Shown: in pieces, positions 1 through 11,959 of the stretch
Layout of the letters: the number at the start of each line of letters is the position of its first letter
Position numbering within the stretch: position 1 is the stretch's first letter
Assembly: GCA_000729835.1 (NCBI GenBank)
Contig: JFHB01000250.1
Coordinates: 1 to 41,276 of the forward strand
Length of the DNA stretch: 41,276 bases
Direction: 5' to 3'
From: Atkinsonella hypoxylon
Taxonomy: Eukaryota > Ascomycota > Sordariomycetes > Hypocreales > Clavicipitaceae
Translations under genes and position numbers: made by a program
The notes under the pieces: model-generated
Database searches by the model: none
What the model saw: only the letters and a program-made list of their open reading frames with translations
What the model was told of the DNA's origin: nothing

Positions 1-2781
1 GTTATAAACTACTATTTATTTCTAGTTAGTTATACTAAGCAATATATCTAGAATAAGGTTAAATTTTAAGTATATATAGTAGGCAGTAGCCTTTTTATTA
101 GCTAGTACCTCCTTCTATTTAACTAGAATATACTCCTATAATTTTAGCGGAATTATTATAGCTTATACTGCTGTTATATTTTAATATAGAATCTTTAAAA
201 TTAGCTAGAAGATACCTATTTCTATAACTATATTATAAATAGACCTAATAGTAGCTCTAGAGTAAATAAAATTAATTTTAACACTATAATTATAGAGAAA
301 GGTTAAACCTAAAAGAAGCTTTAGTCCTAAGTTATTTATTACATTAGCTATAACTATAAAATAGCTAGTTATAGGTACACTATATATAGATCTAGGAATA
401 TAGAAGTTAAATATAGCTGTCTTAGATATATAGAAGAACAATTGCACTTTAGTAACTAGTTTTAGCTCTATTTTTGCCTATTTTATATTCTAATTAAACT
501 AAGTTAACTATACTTTATTAACTAGCACTAAAGAGGTTCTAGTATTTAGGTAGATCTAATATAATAGTTCTTTATTATAGAATTAAATAAGAATCTTTAG
601 AAAGGAATTTAACTTTAGAATACTAAATTTAATAAGCTATAGCTTTATAACTACTTTAACTACTTACTCTATCTAGATTCTTTATAAATTCTTTTAGTTT
701 ATCTTTATTTAAACCTTTTTCTTTTACTTTTCTTTACTTTTAGTAAAATAGGTTTTAATAAAGTTAGATTCTAGGCTAGTTAGTAGTTCCTTAGTATTAA
801 CTATTTCTTCTTCTTCTATTAGCTAGTATTTATAGCTTTTAAGGTACTTTTTATAGTCTTTTTAGTTAGATTTATTTTTAAATGTTATTATATAAGTATA
901 TTCCTTATTATTCTACAGTAAGCTTTATTATTAAAAACGTTAAGGCTACTAAGAATACTATAGCTCTAGCTAATAATTCTAGCTAGCCCCTAAATCCTAG
1001 TTTTACTAAGGCTAAAGCTACTACTCTCTTAGCAGCTAATTTCTTTAGTTTTATAGTAAGTACTAAGAATAATTATTTTAGTAATTTTTATAGAATAGAG
1101 GTTAGAACTAAAATTAACTATTACTTTTATTCTAGTTTACTTAGTTACTTTAAGCTACTTTATTGTTTTTAGAGTTCTTACTATTAAATTTACTCTAAGT
1201 ATAGTAAGTATTAATACCTTTCTTATAGTCTTCTAATTTTTATTGTTTTCTTAAATCCTTAAGGCATTCTTATAAATCCTTAACCTTATTATTTACTATA
1301 GTAATATATATAGATCTTAGGTCTTTTACTATTAGAATTAAGTATAGCTATTATAATCCTAAGTATAGCTTATAATAGAGTCTTAAAAGAAGCTAAAGAT
1401 TAATAGTTTTACTATTTATATAAATATATTAAAATACTCTAAAGGTAAATTCCCTAAATAATTTTTCTTTAATTATATTTTACTCTATAAACTTAGCTAA
1501 ATTTAGCTATATTATTGCATTCTAGATCTATATACTAAATTCTTTATAGATAGTAGTATAAATAGAGTTTAAACTGCTAAAAATAGCTGTTTTTTTATAG
1601 TAATCTAGATGCTGCCTATACTATATTAATGTATTCCCTTTAAAGAGAGTTTAGAGCTTAACGTAAATAGCTTTCTAGGCGTTAATTGCACTATAGCTAT
1701 AGTAGTCTTTAACAGCTTAGATCTATAGCTCTATATTGTAGAAAACAGTGTCCTTTCCTTTATATAAAATTAGCTTATAGACATTCCTATTGTTAAAGGG
1801 TTTAAAGTAACTAATATTAGTAATCTTCTATATAGGATCTATCTGTTCCTTAGGGGTTTAGGACTATATATTGCCCTAGTTATTCTGTTCCTAATGCAGA
1901 TCCAGCCTCTGTTCCTAACGCAGATCCAGCCTTTTATCCGCTAGATTCAGCTAGGGATTGTTGTTTCCGATATAGCGCAGTGCCTATTGATTTACGTACT
2001 AATATTTAAAGTTACTAGATGCTTAATCCTAGTCTTTTTTAGCATCTTAGCTTTTCTTAGCCTTGCTATTATAGTATTGCTCTAATAGATTCTTTAGAAA
2101 TTACAGTAGCTTCTGTTCTTTTAGAAAAGTACTAGAGTGTCTAGAGTATCCCTACGTTATATAGTTTCTTTTACCTAGAGGTTACTTTTAATCTTACTTC
2201 TAGTTCTAGTTATTTTTTAGGGGTAAGTAAGAATTAAAAGCCCTTTACCTATAATCCTTAAGCTAGAAGCCTTATTAAGTATAGTATTATCTATTATATT
2301 TATCTTAAGGCTTAAGTATAGTCTTTATCTTTTAGGCTAAGTATTGTTGCTCTACTTAAAGAGCAGCAATTTTATTGTTTAATTCTCTCTATAATCTACT
2401 AATTTTATTAATTAATTCTTCTTTAATTCTATTAATTTACCTACTAATTTCTATAGAAAAACCTATAAGCTATTTTAGTAAGAGGTTCTCTTTTCTAAGT
2501 AGTTCTACTACTTTCTCTGCTTTATACTCTAGCCTAAAGGTATAAAACCTCTAGTAAATCTATAAAAGCAGTAAGATTTTAGCTAGTTCTTTAATTAGTA
2601 AGTTCTTTCTAGTAGTTTAAGGTATATTTAATAGATCTAGGTCTTTAGTAAGCAGTGTAAATCTAGATCTCTATACTTACTTTTCTTTAATATTCTAGGT
2701 AGAACTAGCACTAGCTTTATAAATAGTGTCTCTTAAGCTATTAAATCTAGATAATTTAGCTTTAGCTTTTCCTTTTAGCAT
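1..2781 (-). pseudogene. Y-A gag-pol relic (gag and protease)
   Basis: This is a decayed Gag-Pol polyprotein. The proposed start is the ATG at 2781; it is in frame with the 80-codon open stretch 447-205 (distance 2334 nt), which holds the C-terminal half of the retropepsin. The protease active-site triplet, at 546-538, reads Asn-Thr-Arg followed by Thr-Ser-Leu. Copy B keeps the Asp, and Asp-Thr-Gly is the family motif, so both the Asp and the Gly codon look altered by G-to-A change. Downstream is an LLLGLTFLYNYSV segment typical of retropepsin ends. In-frame stops are TAA or TAG. No intact product is possible. RT and integrase lie beyond the window. Confidence 0.85.
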
Positions 2782-3196
2782 TACTATTAGTAAATCTATA
2801 AAGAGTTTAGTAGATTTAGCCTTATTAATAATTCTATTAACCTACCTTTATACCTACTGTACTATAGAAGCATTAATAGTATTCTAGTAAAAAGGTAGTT
2901 CTATTAGCTTAAGTTAGTTATATAATTTAAGCTGTTTATTAACGAATTTATAGTAAGTAAAATAAAGTAGTAAGCTTTTTTTTCCTAAGGTATAAGATCT
3001 CTTTTTTAAATCTAGAAATCTAGATTTTAGCGGTAAAATTTATAGAATTAGTGTATAGTTTTAAGTTCTCTATTAGTAAAAGAAATATAATTCCTTCTAC
3101 TAAGCTCCTTCTAAAGTTACTCTATCTTAAATATTGTAATTTTAGCTTTTTAAGCTTAAGAAAGGTTAGTAATAATTAAAAGCAATTACTACTACT

Positions 3197-3439
3197 TATT
3201 ATAGAGGGATCTAGTGTAGGTTTATTAGAAGTAACAATAGGTTGTTAAATTTAACAGGTTATACAATAAATTATAAGAGGAGTTATAAGAGCTTCTGTAA
3301 GGAGCATCTAGAAATAGTGTTCTAGTGAATAATTATTAATTGTTTAATCTAACTACCTAAGTGTTGCTTCTGACTACTTATACATAATTACAGTTACGTG
3401 CACTAGTGACCTACAGGTCTGTAGGATTATCCCGTAACA
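3197..3439 (-). repeat. 5' LTR of Y-A (243 bp)
   Basis: This 243-bp direct-repeat unit is also found at 6578-6820, 16285-16527 and 36420-36662. On the minus strand it begins TGTTACGGGAT and ends ...TATAATA, which was TAACA in the least mutated copy. The outer end keeps CpG (ACGTG, CCCGT) and the inner end is mutated, part of the window-wide edge pattern. Confidence 0.95.
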
Positions 3440-3538
3440 AAAGCTCTGCTAAGCAGCATTAGATAGAAGCTACCTATAGCGAATTTAAGCAGCTATTAGC
3501 TACTGGAACCTTTAAATTTATAGGGAAAGACTAAGTAC
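3440..3538 (+). pseudogene. Scrap of an older Copia element (Z0), RT region
   Basis: These 99 bases match the reverse complement of 23023-23121 in the Copia element Z with a single G-to-A difference. The segment is the start of the Copia reverse transcriptase domain (translated E-A-T-Y-S-E-F-K-Q-L). It is all that shows of a Copia copy that received both Y-A on the left and X1 on the right. It shares with Z the same in-frame TAG and TAA codons, so both copies carry one already mutated sequence. The rest of this element should lie outside the window. Confidence 0.9.
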
Positions 3539-4024
3539 TGTGTCGCGGCGGGGTTACCCCCTTGCGCTCTTATATTAGCTTTGCAAGGGATGCTACATGC
3601 AGATTTTCTCTATAAGAGTGCGCATCGCCTAGATATATAGATAGTTCAAGCAAGCAAGCAAGCGCGTAAGCAGCTTTTGCTGTTTCTTTTTAGCTTTTAT
3701 CTCTTTTAATTAATTAATATCTTTTAACCTATTTTTATTTACAATACTTAACGCTTTAGAGATATTACTTTACTACTGCTAATACTTTCTTTAACTCTTT
3801 AACACGTTTAGCTCCTTTTGCGTATATATATCTTCTAAGCTACAATTAATATTTTATTTCTGCCTTTATTAATTATTTAATCTTCTAGCCTGCTATTGTT
3901 TAATAGTACACTCTAACAAATATCTTGCTCTCTACTAATTCTCTTTAATCTTAATATGCACTATATTATTACCTGTTTTAGTGTAGGCTATATAGTTATT
4001 TAGGGGTTTAGTTATAAGGCAATA
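3539..4024 (+). repeat. 5' LTR of X1 (486 bp)
   Basis: It begins TGTGTCGCGG and ends near GGCAATA. It is repeated in reverse orientation at 5471-5953 and 34880-35362. The first 130 bases keep CpG and CpA (for example GCGCATCGCC) and include a short GCAA tandem run at about 3648-3665. The inner half is RIP-mutated. The exact 3' base is uncertain by one or two positions. Confidence 0.92.
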
Positions 4025-4688
4025 AAAATAGAGGCTTTACTAAAGAGGCATTCTAATTAAAGTGTATTATATAATTAGAAGGTTTTTTATAGAGATCCTA
4101 GAAGAAAGAAGAAAAAGCTGCTAAGTATTAAAGACAGAAGGGTACTTTAGCTTAAATATTGCTAATATAAGAAAGAAGGAAATTATAAAGATAAAAGCTC
4201 TATATTATAAGGGATTATTTAATTAAGAGGGGAAGAAAATTTATATAGCTTTTTTAAGCTAAAAAGAGCTAGGCCTAGTTAAAGATAATTACTATATTAT
4301 AAATACTAGCTAGCCTATTTAACCTCTATTTTACCTTTAGCTAAGATAGCCTTAATACAGTAAAAAGGAAGTTTTTAGGTCCCTTAAACGTTATAATTAT
4401 TTAATTATAGAGAAAAATTTCTCTTTTATTCTTATCTTAGCAGTTATCTTTATATTTACTATTATTAGCAATTAAGTTCTTAGCCTTTATATTTTAGCGT
4501 TAGGGGCTTATATAACTATAGAAGCAAAAGGTAAAAGCATTAAAAGTATAGCTAATATAGGGAATTATATATATTATACTCTTTCTATTAAGTAAGATTA
4601 ATTGTTCTTTTTATACCTACCTTCTATATTAAGCTATTCTATTAGTTATTTACGTAAGTTTAGTATTTTATATCTCTTAAAGAAAAAT
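4025..4688 (+). other. X1 leader between LTR and gag
   Basis: This AT-rich leader has its counterpart on the minus strand at 34217-34879 in X2. No primer-binding site could be recognised after the LTR because of mutation. No open frame of note was seen. Confidence 0.6.
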
Positions 4689-5470
4689 ATAAGCTCTATA
4701 TCTAAAGTAGCTAATACTAGCTCTAGTTAATCTAGTAAATTTTCTAAAAAAGTTGTTTTAAAACCTAAGGTTACAATAGAATTAAATACTTAAAATAAAA
4801 AGGCTAGTACTAGTAGCACTATAGCTATACCTTATAAGGCTCTTACTAAAGCTATAGGTAAAGCTATTAGAAAGCAGCAAGCTTAAGCTACCTTTAATAA
4901 GAAGTTTAATATACATTAATTTAAAGAAAAAAATATTCTTAATTACTTAACTAGCTTTAAGCTAAAGATAGAGACCTTATTTATTCTAAAGGAAAACTAG
5001 TAAAAGATATTTATTTATTATATTAATCTATTAATCTATAAGTATATAAAAGTTATTTATACTTTATATAATTAAAAAGAAGCTAAGGAGTAGCTTTTAC
5101 TTTAGTATAAAGCTACTCTTTAGAATTAAAAGAAGTAAGCTAATAAAAAGCTTAAAGACCTAAAGAGAAACTATTTAAGAACTATAAAGAATACCTTCTA
5201 TTAGCTTTAAGAATATTAAGCTGCTATAATTAGCGCTAAGCTCTATATATAGTGCAGTATAACCTCTTAGTCTAATTACATTTATAAGGCCTTACTAGAT
5301 ACTATACTTATTAGCTTTATAGATTAAATAAAAGTTACTAGAGCTAAGTTTATTGTAATACTCTATAGGGAGTTATTAGAGCAGCTTAGCTAGTATATAT
5401 AAGCTAGAATAAAGCTAAAAGACCGCAATTTTAAACTCTATAATAATAGAAAGAACTACCTTTATATGCT
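4689..5470 (+). pseudogene. X1 gag relic, N-terminal part
   Basis: This is the structural Gag protein of family X, decayed. The frame starts at a mutated ATG (ATA at 4689) matching ATA at 34216 in X2. It runs with few stops, all TAA or TAG, into an acidic and helical region around 5040-5460 that aligns with X2 minus strand 33840-33430. The frame then continues in phase at 35368 once X2 and one target copy are removed. The zinc knuckle lies in that right-hand part. No ATG or intact product remains. Confidence 0.8.
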
Positions 5471-5953
5471 TTGTCGCCTTAAAACCAAACCCCCAAATGA
5501 CTATATAGCCCACACTAAAGCAGGTAACGATATAGTGCACGTTAAGATCGAAGAGAATCGGCAGAGAGCGAGATATTTATTAGTGCATACTATTAAGCAA
5601 TAGTAGGTAAGAAGATTAAATAGTTAAAAAAGGCAGAAATAAAATATTAATTGCAGCTTAGAAGCTATATGTGCGCAAAAGGAGCTAAATATGTTAAAGA
5701 GTTAAGGAAAGTGTTAGTATTAGTAGAGCAATATTTCTTAAGCGTTAAGTGTTGTAAATTAAAGCAGGCTAAAAGATATTAATTAATTAAAAGAGCAAAA
5801 GCCTAAAAAGAATTAGCAGAAGCTGCTTACGCACTTGCTTACTTAAACTATTTAGACGTTTAGGCAATGCACACTCTTATAGACAAAACCTATATATAGT
5901 ATCCCTTATAAAGCTAATATAAGAGCGTAAGGGGGTAACCCTACTGCAACATA
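5471..5953 (-). repeat. 3' LTR of X2 (483 bp)
   Basis: It matches 34880-35362 in the same orientation. The outer edge (5471-5590) keeps CpG such as ATCGAAG and GAGCGAG, whereas the same bases in the 5' LTR (34880-34990) are mutated. The inner edge (about 5840-5953) shows the opposite pattern. Confidence 0.94.
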
Positions 5954-5965
5954 ATACCTCTCTAG
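5954..5965 (-). other. Polypurine tract of X2
   Basis: The minus strand reads CTAGAGAGGTAT directly before the LTR start (TATGTTGC, originally TGTGTCGC). A purine run in this position primes plus-strand DNA synthesis in LTR retrotransposons. Confidence 0.65.
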
Positions 5966-6059
5966 TTATAAATAAGCTTATAAAGTAAGACTTATAAGTA
6001 ACTTAACCCTCTAGCTAATTCCCTTAATCCTAAAGTCCTAATTCTTTTATCTCCTATAA

Positions 6060-6577
6060 TAGCTTTAGTGTCTTTAGCGTGCGTAGTAGCGTCCCTCTTA
6101 CTAGCAATAGCGTTCTTACAGCTAGGCGCTTTCCTTTACAATAAGTAACTCTTTCTTAGCGATTTACACTTTATTTAGTTGCTCTAGATATAATTAAATA
6201 GTGTCTTTTATTTACCTTAATTATCTCTTACTAAGCGCTAGAATAGAAGAGAGCTAGTAGTATAACACTAAGGTTTATATTAGTAATAGAATTATAGGCT
6301 ATTATAGGTTGTTTAGCAATATATCTTTAAGCTAACGCTTCTATTTAATCCTTTATAGCGTAGTATTCTCTAGCTCTAAGCGCTTGTTTTGCTGTCCTTA
6401 TAATCTCTTTGTCCTTTTGCCTAAATTTCTGCTCCTACACTAATAGCTCTATAAAATGTAAAGACAGCAGCTAATACTTTAAGTTCTATAATTGTTGCAG
6501 AAGCTAGTTCTTACTGTAAGATTCTATTTAATCTTTTCTTGTAAGATCTTACAGTATACTAGAAATTCCAGCAGAAA
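6060..6577 (+). pseudogene. Antisense coding relic in X2, N-terminal part
   Basis: This plus-strand reading frame runs opposite to X2 gag-pol, next to the X2 3' LTR. It is rich in former Gln codons: runs of TAG and TAA lie between Arg, Ser and Leu codons at 6070-6125. Few other stops occur from about 6180 onward. The frame passes in phase through the Y-B insertion site (codon AGC at 6570-6572, then AGA at 16528) into the longer part at 16528-18745. The true start codon is not visible. I do not recognise the protein. A non-coding Gln-like repeat region is the alternative for the first 120 bases. Confidence 0.55.
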
Positions 6578-6820
6578 TGTTACGGGATAATCCTACAGAC
6601 CCGCAGGTCACTAGTGCACGTAACCGCAATTATATATAAGTAGTTAGAAGCAACACTTAGGTAGTTAGATTAAACAATTAACTATTATTCACTAGAACAC
6701 TATTACTAGATGCTCCTTACAGAAGCACTTACAACTCCTCTTACGATTTATTATATAACCTATTAAATCTAACAACCTATTGTTACTTCTAACAAACCTA
6801 CGTTAGATTTAACTGTAATA
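6578..6820 (+). repeat. 5' LTR of Y-B
   Basis: It starts TGTTACGGGATAATCC and ends AACTGTAATA. In the first 30 bases it differs from the 3' LTR at 8 sites, all transitions, with the A or T in the 3' LTR. At its inner end the direction is reversed. It contains the palindrome-like GACCCGCAGGTC. Confidence 0.96.
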
Positions 6821-7236
6821 AGTAGTAGCAATTGCTTCTAATTATTGCTAACCCTCCTTAAGCTTAAAAAGCTAAAATTGCAATATTTAAGATAGAGCAA
6901 CTTTAGAAGAAGCTTAGTAGAAGGAATTATATTCCTTTTACTAATAAAGAACTTAAAACTATATACTAATTCTATAAATTTTACCGCTAAAATCTAGATT
7001 TCTAGATTTAAAAAAGGGATCTTATACCTTAGGAGAAAAGAAGCTTACTACTTTATTTTACTTACTATAAATTCGTTAATAAATAGCTTAAGTTATATAA
7101 CTAATCTAAGCTAGTAGAACTACCTTCTTACTAGAATACTGTTAACGCTTCTATAGTATAGTAGGTGTAAAGGTAGGTTAATAGAATTATTTATAAGGCT
7201 AAATTTACTAAACTCCTTATAGATTTACTAATAGTA
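6821..7236 (+). other. Y-B leader
   Basis: This segment lies between the LTR and the proposed gag start. It begins AGTAGTAGCAATTGC, conserved in copies A and C, but a primer tRNA could not be assigned. The frame of gag is open in places from 7021 but carries four stops just before the ATG at 7237. Confidence 0.55.
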
Positions 7237-9429
7237 ATGCTAAAAGGAAAAGCTAAGGCTAGATTATCTAAATCTAATAGCTTAGAAAATACTATCTATA
7301 AAGCTAGTGCTAGTTCTACCTAGAATATTAAAGGAAAGTAAGTATAAAGATCTAGATTTATACTGCTTACTAAGAACCTAAATCTATTAGATATACCTTA
7401 AACTACTAAAAAGAACTTACTAATTAAAGAACTAGCTAAAATCTTACTGCTTTTATAGGCTTACTAAAGGTTTTATACTCTTAGGCTAGAGTATAAAGTA
7501 GAGAAAGTAGTAGATCTACTTAAAAAAGAGAACCTCTTACTAGAATAGCTTATAGGTTTTTCTATAGAAATTAGTAAGTAAATTAGTAAAATTAGAGGAG
7601 AATTAATTAATAAAATTAGTAGATTATAGAGAGAATTAAACAATAAAATTGCTGCTCTTTAGGTAGAGCAATAATACTTAGCCTAGAAAATAGAGACTAT
7701 ACTTAAGCCTTAAGATAGATATAATAGATAATACTATACCTAATAAGGCTTCTAGCTTAAGGATTATAGGTAAAAGGCTTTTAATTCTTACTTACCTCTA
7801 AAAGATAACTAGAACTAGAAGTAAAGTTAGAAGCAACCTTTAGGTAAAGGAAACTATATAATATAGAGATACTCTAGATACTTTAGTACTTTTCTAAAAG
7901 AATAGAAGCTATTATAATTTCTAAAGAATCTATTAGAGTAATACTACAACAGTAAAGCTAAGAAGAGCTAAAATACTAAAAAAGACTAAGATTAAGTATT
8001 TAGTAACTTAGAATATTAGTATATAAATTAATAGGCACTATACTATATTAGAAACAATAATCCTTAGCTAAATCTAGTAAATAAAAGGCTAGATCTATAT
8101 TAAGAATAGAATAACTAAAGCAATATATAGTTTTAAACCCTTAAGGAATAAATAGATTCTATATAGAAGATTACTAATATTAGTTACTTTAAACCCTTTA
8201 ACAATAGAAATATCTATAAGCTAATTTTATATAAAGAAAAGTATACTATTTTCTATAATATAGAGCTATAAATTTAAGCTATTAAAGACTACTATAGCTG
8301 TAGTACAATTAACGCCTAAGAAGCTATTTACATTAAGCTCTAGACTCTCTTTAAAGGGAATGCATTAATATAGTATAAGTAGTATCTAGATTACTATAAA
8401 AAAACAGCTATTTTTAGCAGTTTAAACTCTATTTACACTACTATCTATAAAGAATTTAGTATATAGATCTAGAATGCAATAATATAGCTAAATTTAGCTA
8501 AGTTTAAAGAGTAAAATATAATTAAAGAAAAATTATTTAGGGAATTTACCTCTAGAGTATTTTAATATACCTATATAAATAGTAAAACTACTAATCTTTA
8601 GCTCCTTTTAAAACTCTATTATAAGCTATACTTAGGATTGCAATAGCTATACTTAATTTTAATAGTAAAAGACCTAAAATCTATATATATTACTATAGTA
8701 AATAATAAGGTTAAAGATCTATAAGAATACCTTAAGGATCTAGAAAAATAATAAAAGTTAAAAAACTATAAAGAAGATACTAATATTTACTATACTTAGA
8801 GCAAATTTAATAGTAAGAACTCTAAAAACAATAAAGTAGCTTAAGGTAACTAAACTAACTAGAATAGAAGCAATAGTTAATTTTAGTTCTAACCTTTATT
8901 CTATAAAAATTACTAGAATAATTATACTTAATACCTACTGTAAAACTAAATAAATTAGCTATTAAGAGAGTAGTAACTCTAGCCTTAGTAGAACTAGAAT
9001 TTAGGGGCTAGCTAGAATTATTAGCTAGAGCTACAGTATCTTTAGTAGCTTTAACGTTTTTAATAATAGAGCTTACTATAGAATAATAAGGAATATACCT
9101 ATATAATAATATTTAAAGATAAATCTAACTAAAAAGACTATAAAAAGTACCTTAAAAGCTATAGATACTAGTTAATAGAAGAAGGAGAAACAGTTAATAC
9201 TAAAGAACTACTAATTAGCTTAAAATCTAACTTTATTAAAACCTATTTTACTAAAAGTAAAGAAAAGTAAAAGAAAAAGGTTTAAATAGAGGTAAACTAG
9301 AAGGATTTATAAGGAATCTAGATAGAGTAAGTAGTTAAAGCAGTTATAAAGCTATAGCTTATTAAATTTAGTATTCTAAAGTTAAATTCCTTTCTAAAGA
9401 TTCCTATTTAATTCTATAATAAGGGACTA

Positions 9430-9789
9430 TTATATTAGATCTACCTAGATACTAAAACCTCTTTAGTGCTAATTAATAAAGTATAGTTAACTTAGTTTAG
9501 TTAGAATGTAAAATAGGCAAAAATAGAGCTAAAACTAGTTACTAGAGTGCAATTATCCTTCTATATCTCTAAGATAGCTACATTTAACTTCTACATCCTT
9601 AGATCTATATATAGTATACCTATAACTAGCTATTTTATAGTTATAGCTAATATAATAAGTAACTTAGGACTAAAGCTCCTTCTAGGTTTAACCTTTCTCT
9701 ATAATTATAGTGTTAAAATCGATTTTATTTACCCTAAGGCCACTATTAGGTCTATTTATAATATAGTTATAGAAATAGGTATCTTCTAA
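9430..9789 (+). pseudogene. Y-B retropepsin domain
   Basis: This is the aspartic protease that would cut the polyprotein. The active site at 9448-9456 reads Asp-Thr-Lys, followed by Thr-Ser-Leu-Val-Leu. The third codon is AAA, explained by two G-to-A changes from GGA (Asp-Thr-Gly). From 9547 to 9789 the frame is free of stops and ends with the LLLGLTFLYNYSV element typical of retropepsin C-termini. Confidence 0.85.
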
Positions 9790-10479
9790 CTAATTTTAAA
9801 GATTCTATATTAGAACGTAATAGCAGTATAAGCTATAATAATTCTACTAAAATTGTAGAAGTATATTCTAGTTAAATAGAAGGAGGTACTAGCTAATAAA
9901 AAGGCTACTACCTACTATATATACTTAAAATCTAACTTTATCCTAGATATATTACTTAGTATAACTAACTAAGAATAAATAGTAGCCTATAACTATTTAG
10001 ATAAATTTATTATAATCTAGAAAAATTAAAAGGTTGCTTATCTTTAGTATAATAAAGAGCTTAAGGCTAACTATATAATTATAAACCTATTTAATTTATA
10101 TATATATTTTTCTAAGGATATTGCACCTAATAATAGTCTATTGCCTATAGAAGATTATAAGATATAGAAAGAAGGTAATAGTAGTAGATTTAACCCTAAA
10201 AAAGTTAATAATAGTATCTCTATATATAGAATCTCTTGTTTTAAGGATATACTATATATTTATAATAAATATAAGGTTAAGGTAAAAAACTTAAACCTAA
10301 ACGTTACAGCTAAACTTATTAACTTAATAAATAAATATAATATTTATTATAATAGAGGTATTGTTCCTATACCTAAAGACTAGTATATAAGAGTAGATTT
10401 AGTAGATAAATAGTAGAAGTAGCTAAAACCTATCTAAATCTATCCACTAAAAGCTAAAGATAAAGCTAAATTAGATAAG

Positions 10480-11500
10480 GTTTATAATAAGCTATATTTA
10501 AGTAGAAAGATATTATATTTAAACAATCTAGCAGCTATAGCCTACTTAGCCTTTATAGTATAGATTAAAACCTTAATAGAAAGGAAAGAATAAGTTATAG
10601 TTAATATAAAGCTGCTTAATAGTATAGTAATACTAAATATATACCTCTTACTAGATTAATTAAACATTATAGTAGATATATATAGTAAGAAGATGTTTTT
10701 GCTCTTTAATATATTAGGGTTTTTCTACTAGCTTTCTATAAAATAAGAGCACTAATTTTATATAGTAGTAATATTAAAATAAGGATTAAAAGCATTAAAT
10801 ATAGTGCTTATAGGCTTTAAAAATACACTAGCTTTTGCTTAATAGTATATAGACTAATTATTTTAAAAGCATTAGTATTTTATATAAATCTATATTAATA
10901 ACATTATTGTATTCTCTAACTCTACTAAAGACTACCTTATATACCTTAATATAGTCTTATTAATTCTAAAGAAAAATAAGTTAATAATAGCTATAAAGAA
11001 GTTATTTATAAGCTATTTAGCTATTTAGCTGTTAGGTTTTATTGTTAATAGTAATAGAATTACTAATATAAATAATAAACTAAAAGCTTTTTAAAAACTT
11101 AAGTTTTTAGTAAATCTTATAAATCTAAAGACCTTAATTAGTATAGCTAGCTTTTTATAGAAAAGTATTCTATAGTTTAATATATAAATTTACTTACTAT
11201 AGAAATAAAAGACTACCTTACTATAAAAGCTTTATAAGAAAGGCTTAGCTAATAGTTTACTAAAACTAATACACTAAAAGAAAGCTTAAGAAGTAATATT
11301 TTTACTAAAACCTAAGAAAAAGAAGGTATTCTAAGAGGTAAAGGTATACCTTAATAAAAACACTATTCTATAGCACTATAACTCTAGTAAGCATTTATTC
11401 TTTAAAGTTAATACTTATAAGGAAGAATTTAGGCTCTTTATCTTCTAGCTTATAGGTAAATAGAATAGTTATAGTATACTTAATAAAGATATTAAAAACA
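10480..11500 (+). pseudogene. Y-B reverse transcriptase and RNase H domains
   Basis: This domain would copy element RNA into DNA. The palm motif at 10891-10902 reads Tyr-Ile-Asn-Asn, followed by Ile-Ile-Val-Phe-Ser. This is the Tyr-Ile-Asp-Asp box of Gypsy RTs with both Asp codons changed to Asn. Upstream, the fold motif reads FNILGFFY where families have Asp-x-x-Gly-Phe. Downstream is an LGFIVNSNRI strand, then the thumb. An RNase H-like segment with a KHLFFKVNTYKE motif lies near 11390-11440. Confidence 0.85.
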
Positions 11501-11959
11501 ATTAGCTTTAACTAATTCTTTTTCTCTTAAGATATACTTTTAATCTAAAGAAACGCTATAGATTAACTAAAGTAAAGGTAGCTACAATTATATAGAGTGT
11601 TTAAAAGCTATAGAAAATAGTTTAATCTAACTACTATACTATTAATATTATTATAGACTACTTACTAGCAAAAGGGATTATTAAATACACCTTACTTACT
11701 ATAATAGATCTAGATAAAGCTAACCTAAAATTAGCTAAAGTAGCTAATTATCTATTATAATTTAACCTAAGAGTTTTCTATATACTAAAAGTGCTAAATA
11801 TAGTGCTAAATACACTCTTTAGGTTGCTAGTTATAGTTTTATACTAAAAGAAAGCTTATAATAGCAAATTTAATAAGCTTAATATAAGCGTGTTTTTTAC
11901 TAAAGAATATAGCGCTACAGCAGTATTAAATAAAGGTTTAAAAGAGAAAATTATTTAAA

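Larger units (their letters stand above)
1..3439 (-). mobile_element. Gypsy family Y, copy A (truncated by window edge)
   Basis: This is the 5' part of a minus-strand LTR retrotransposon. It reads from its 5' LTR at 3439 leftward through leader, gag and protease and runs off the window at base 1. It aligns throughout with copies B and C in inverted orientation. The base composition is strongly RIP-like. Its outer end abuts a Copia scrap at 3440, where the candidate target duplication is AAAGC; the partner copy lies outside the window. The family assignment rests on the retropepsin here and on the full pol of copy B. Confidence 0.93.
3539..5470 (+). mobile_element. Gypsy family X, copy 1, left part
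   Basis: This plus-strand element starts with its 5' LTR at 3539 and continues into leader and gag. It breaks at 5470, where X copy 2 is inserted in the opposite direction, and resumes at 35363. The flank AGTAC (3534-3538) is the candidate 5-bp target duplication; its partner is not in the window. The gag frame stays in phase if 5471-35367 is removed, which supports the join. The 3' half of the element is lost behind Y-C. Confidence 0.92.

Noticed and set aside
3539..5953. A DNA transposon with long terminal inverted repeats
   Set aside because: The inverted repeats are LTRs of two different X copies; X2 continues to its other LTR at 35362 with a matching target duplication.
8880..8960. CCHC zinc knuckle at the end of Y gag
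   Set aside because: Tyr and Asn codons are spaced roughly like a knuckle, but the spacing to the His position is wrong in both copies B and C.
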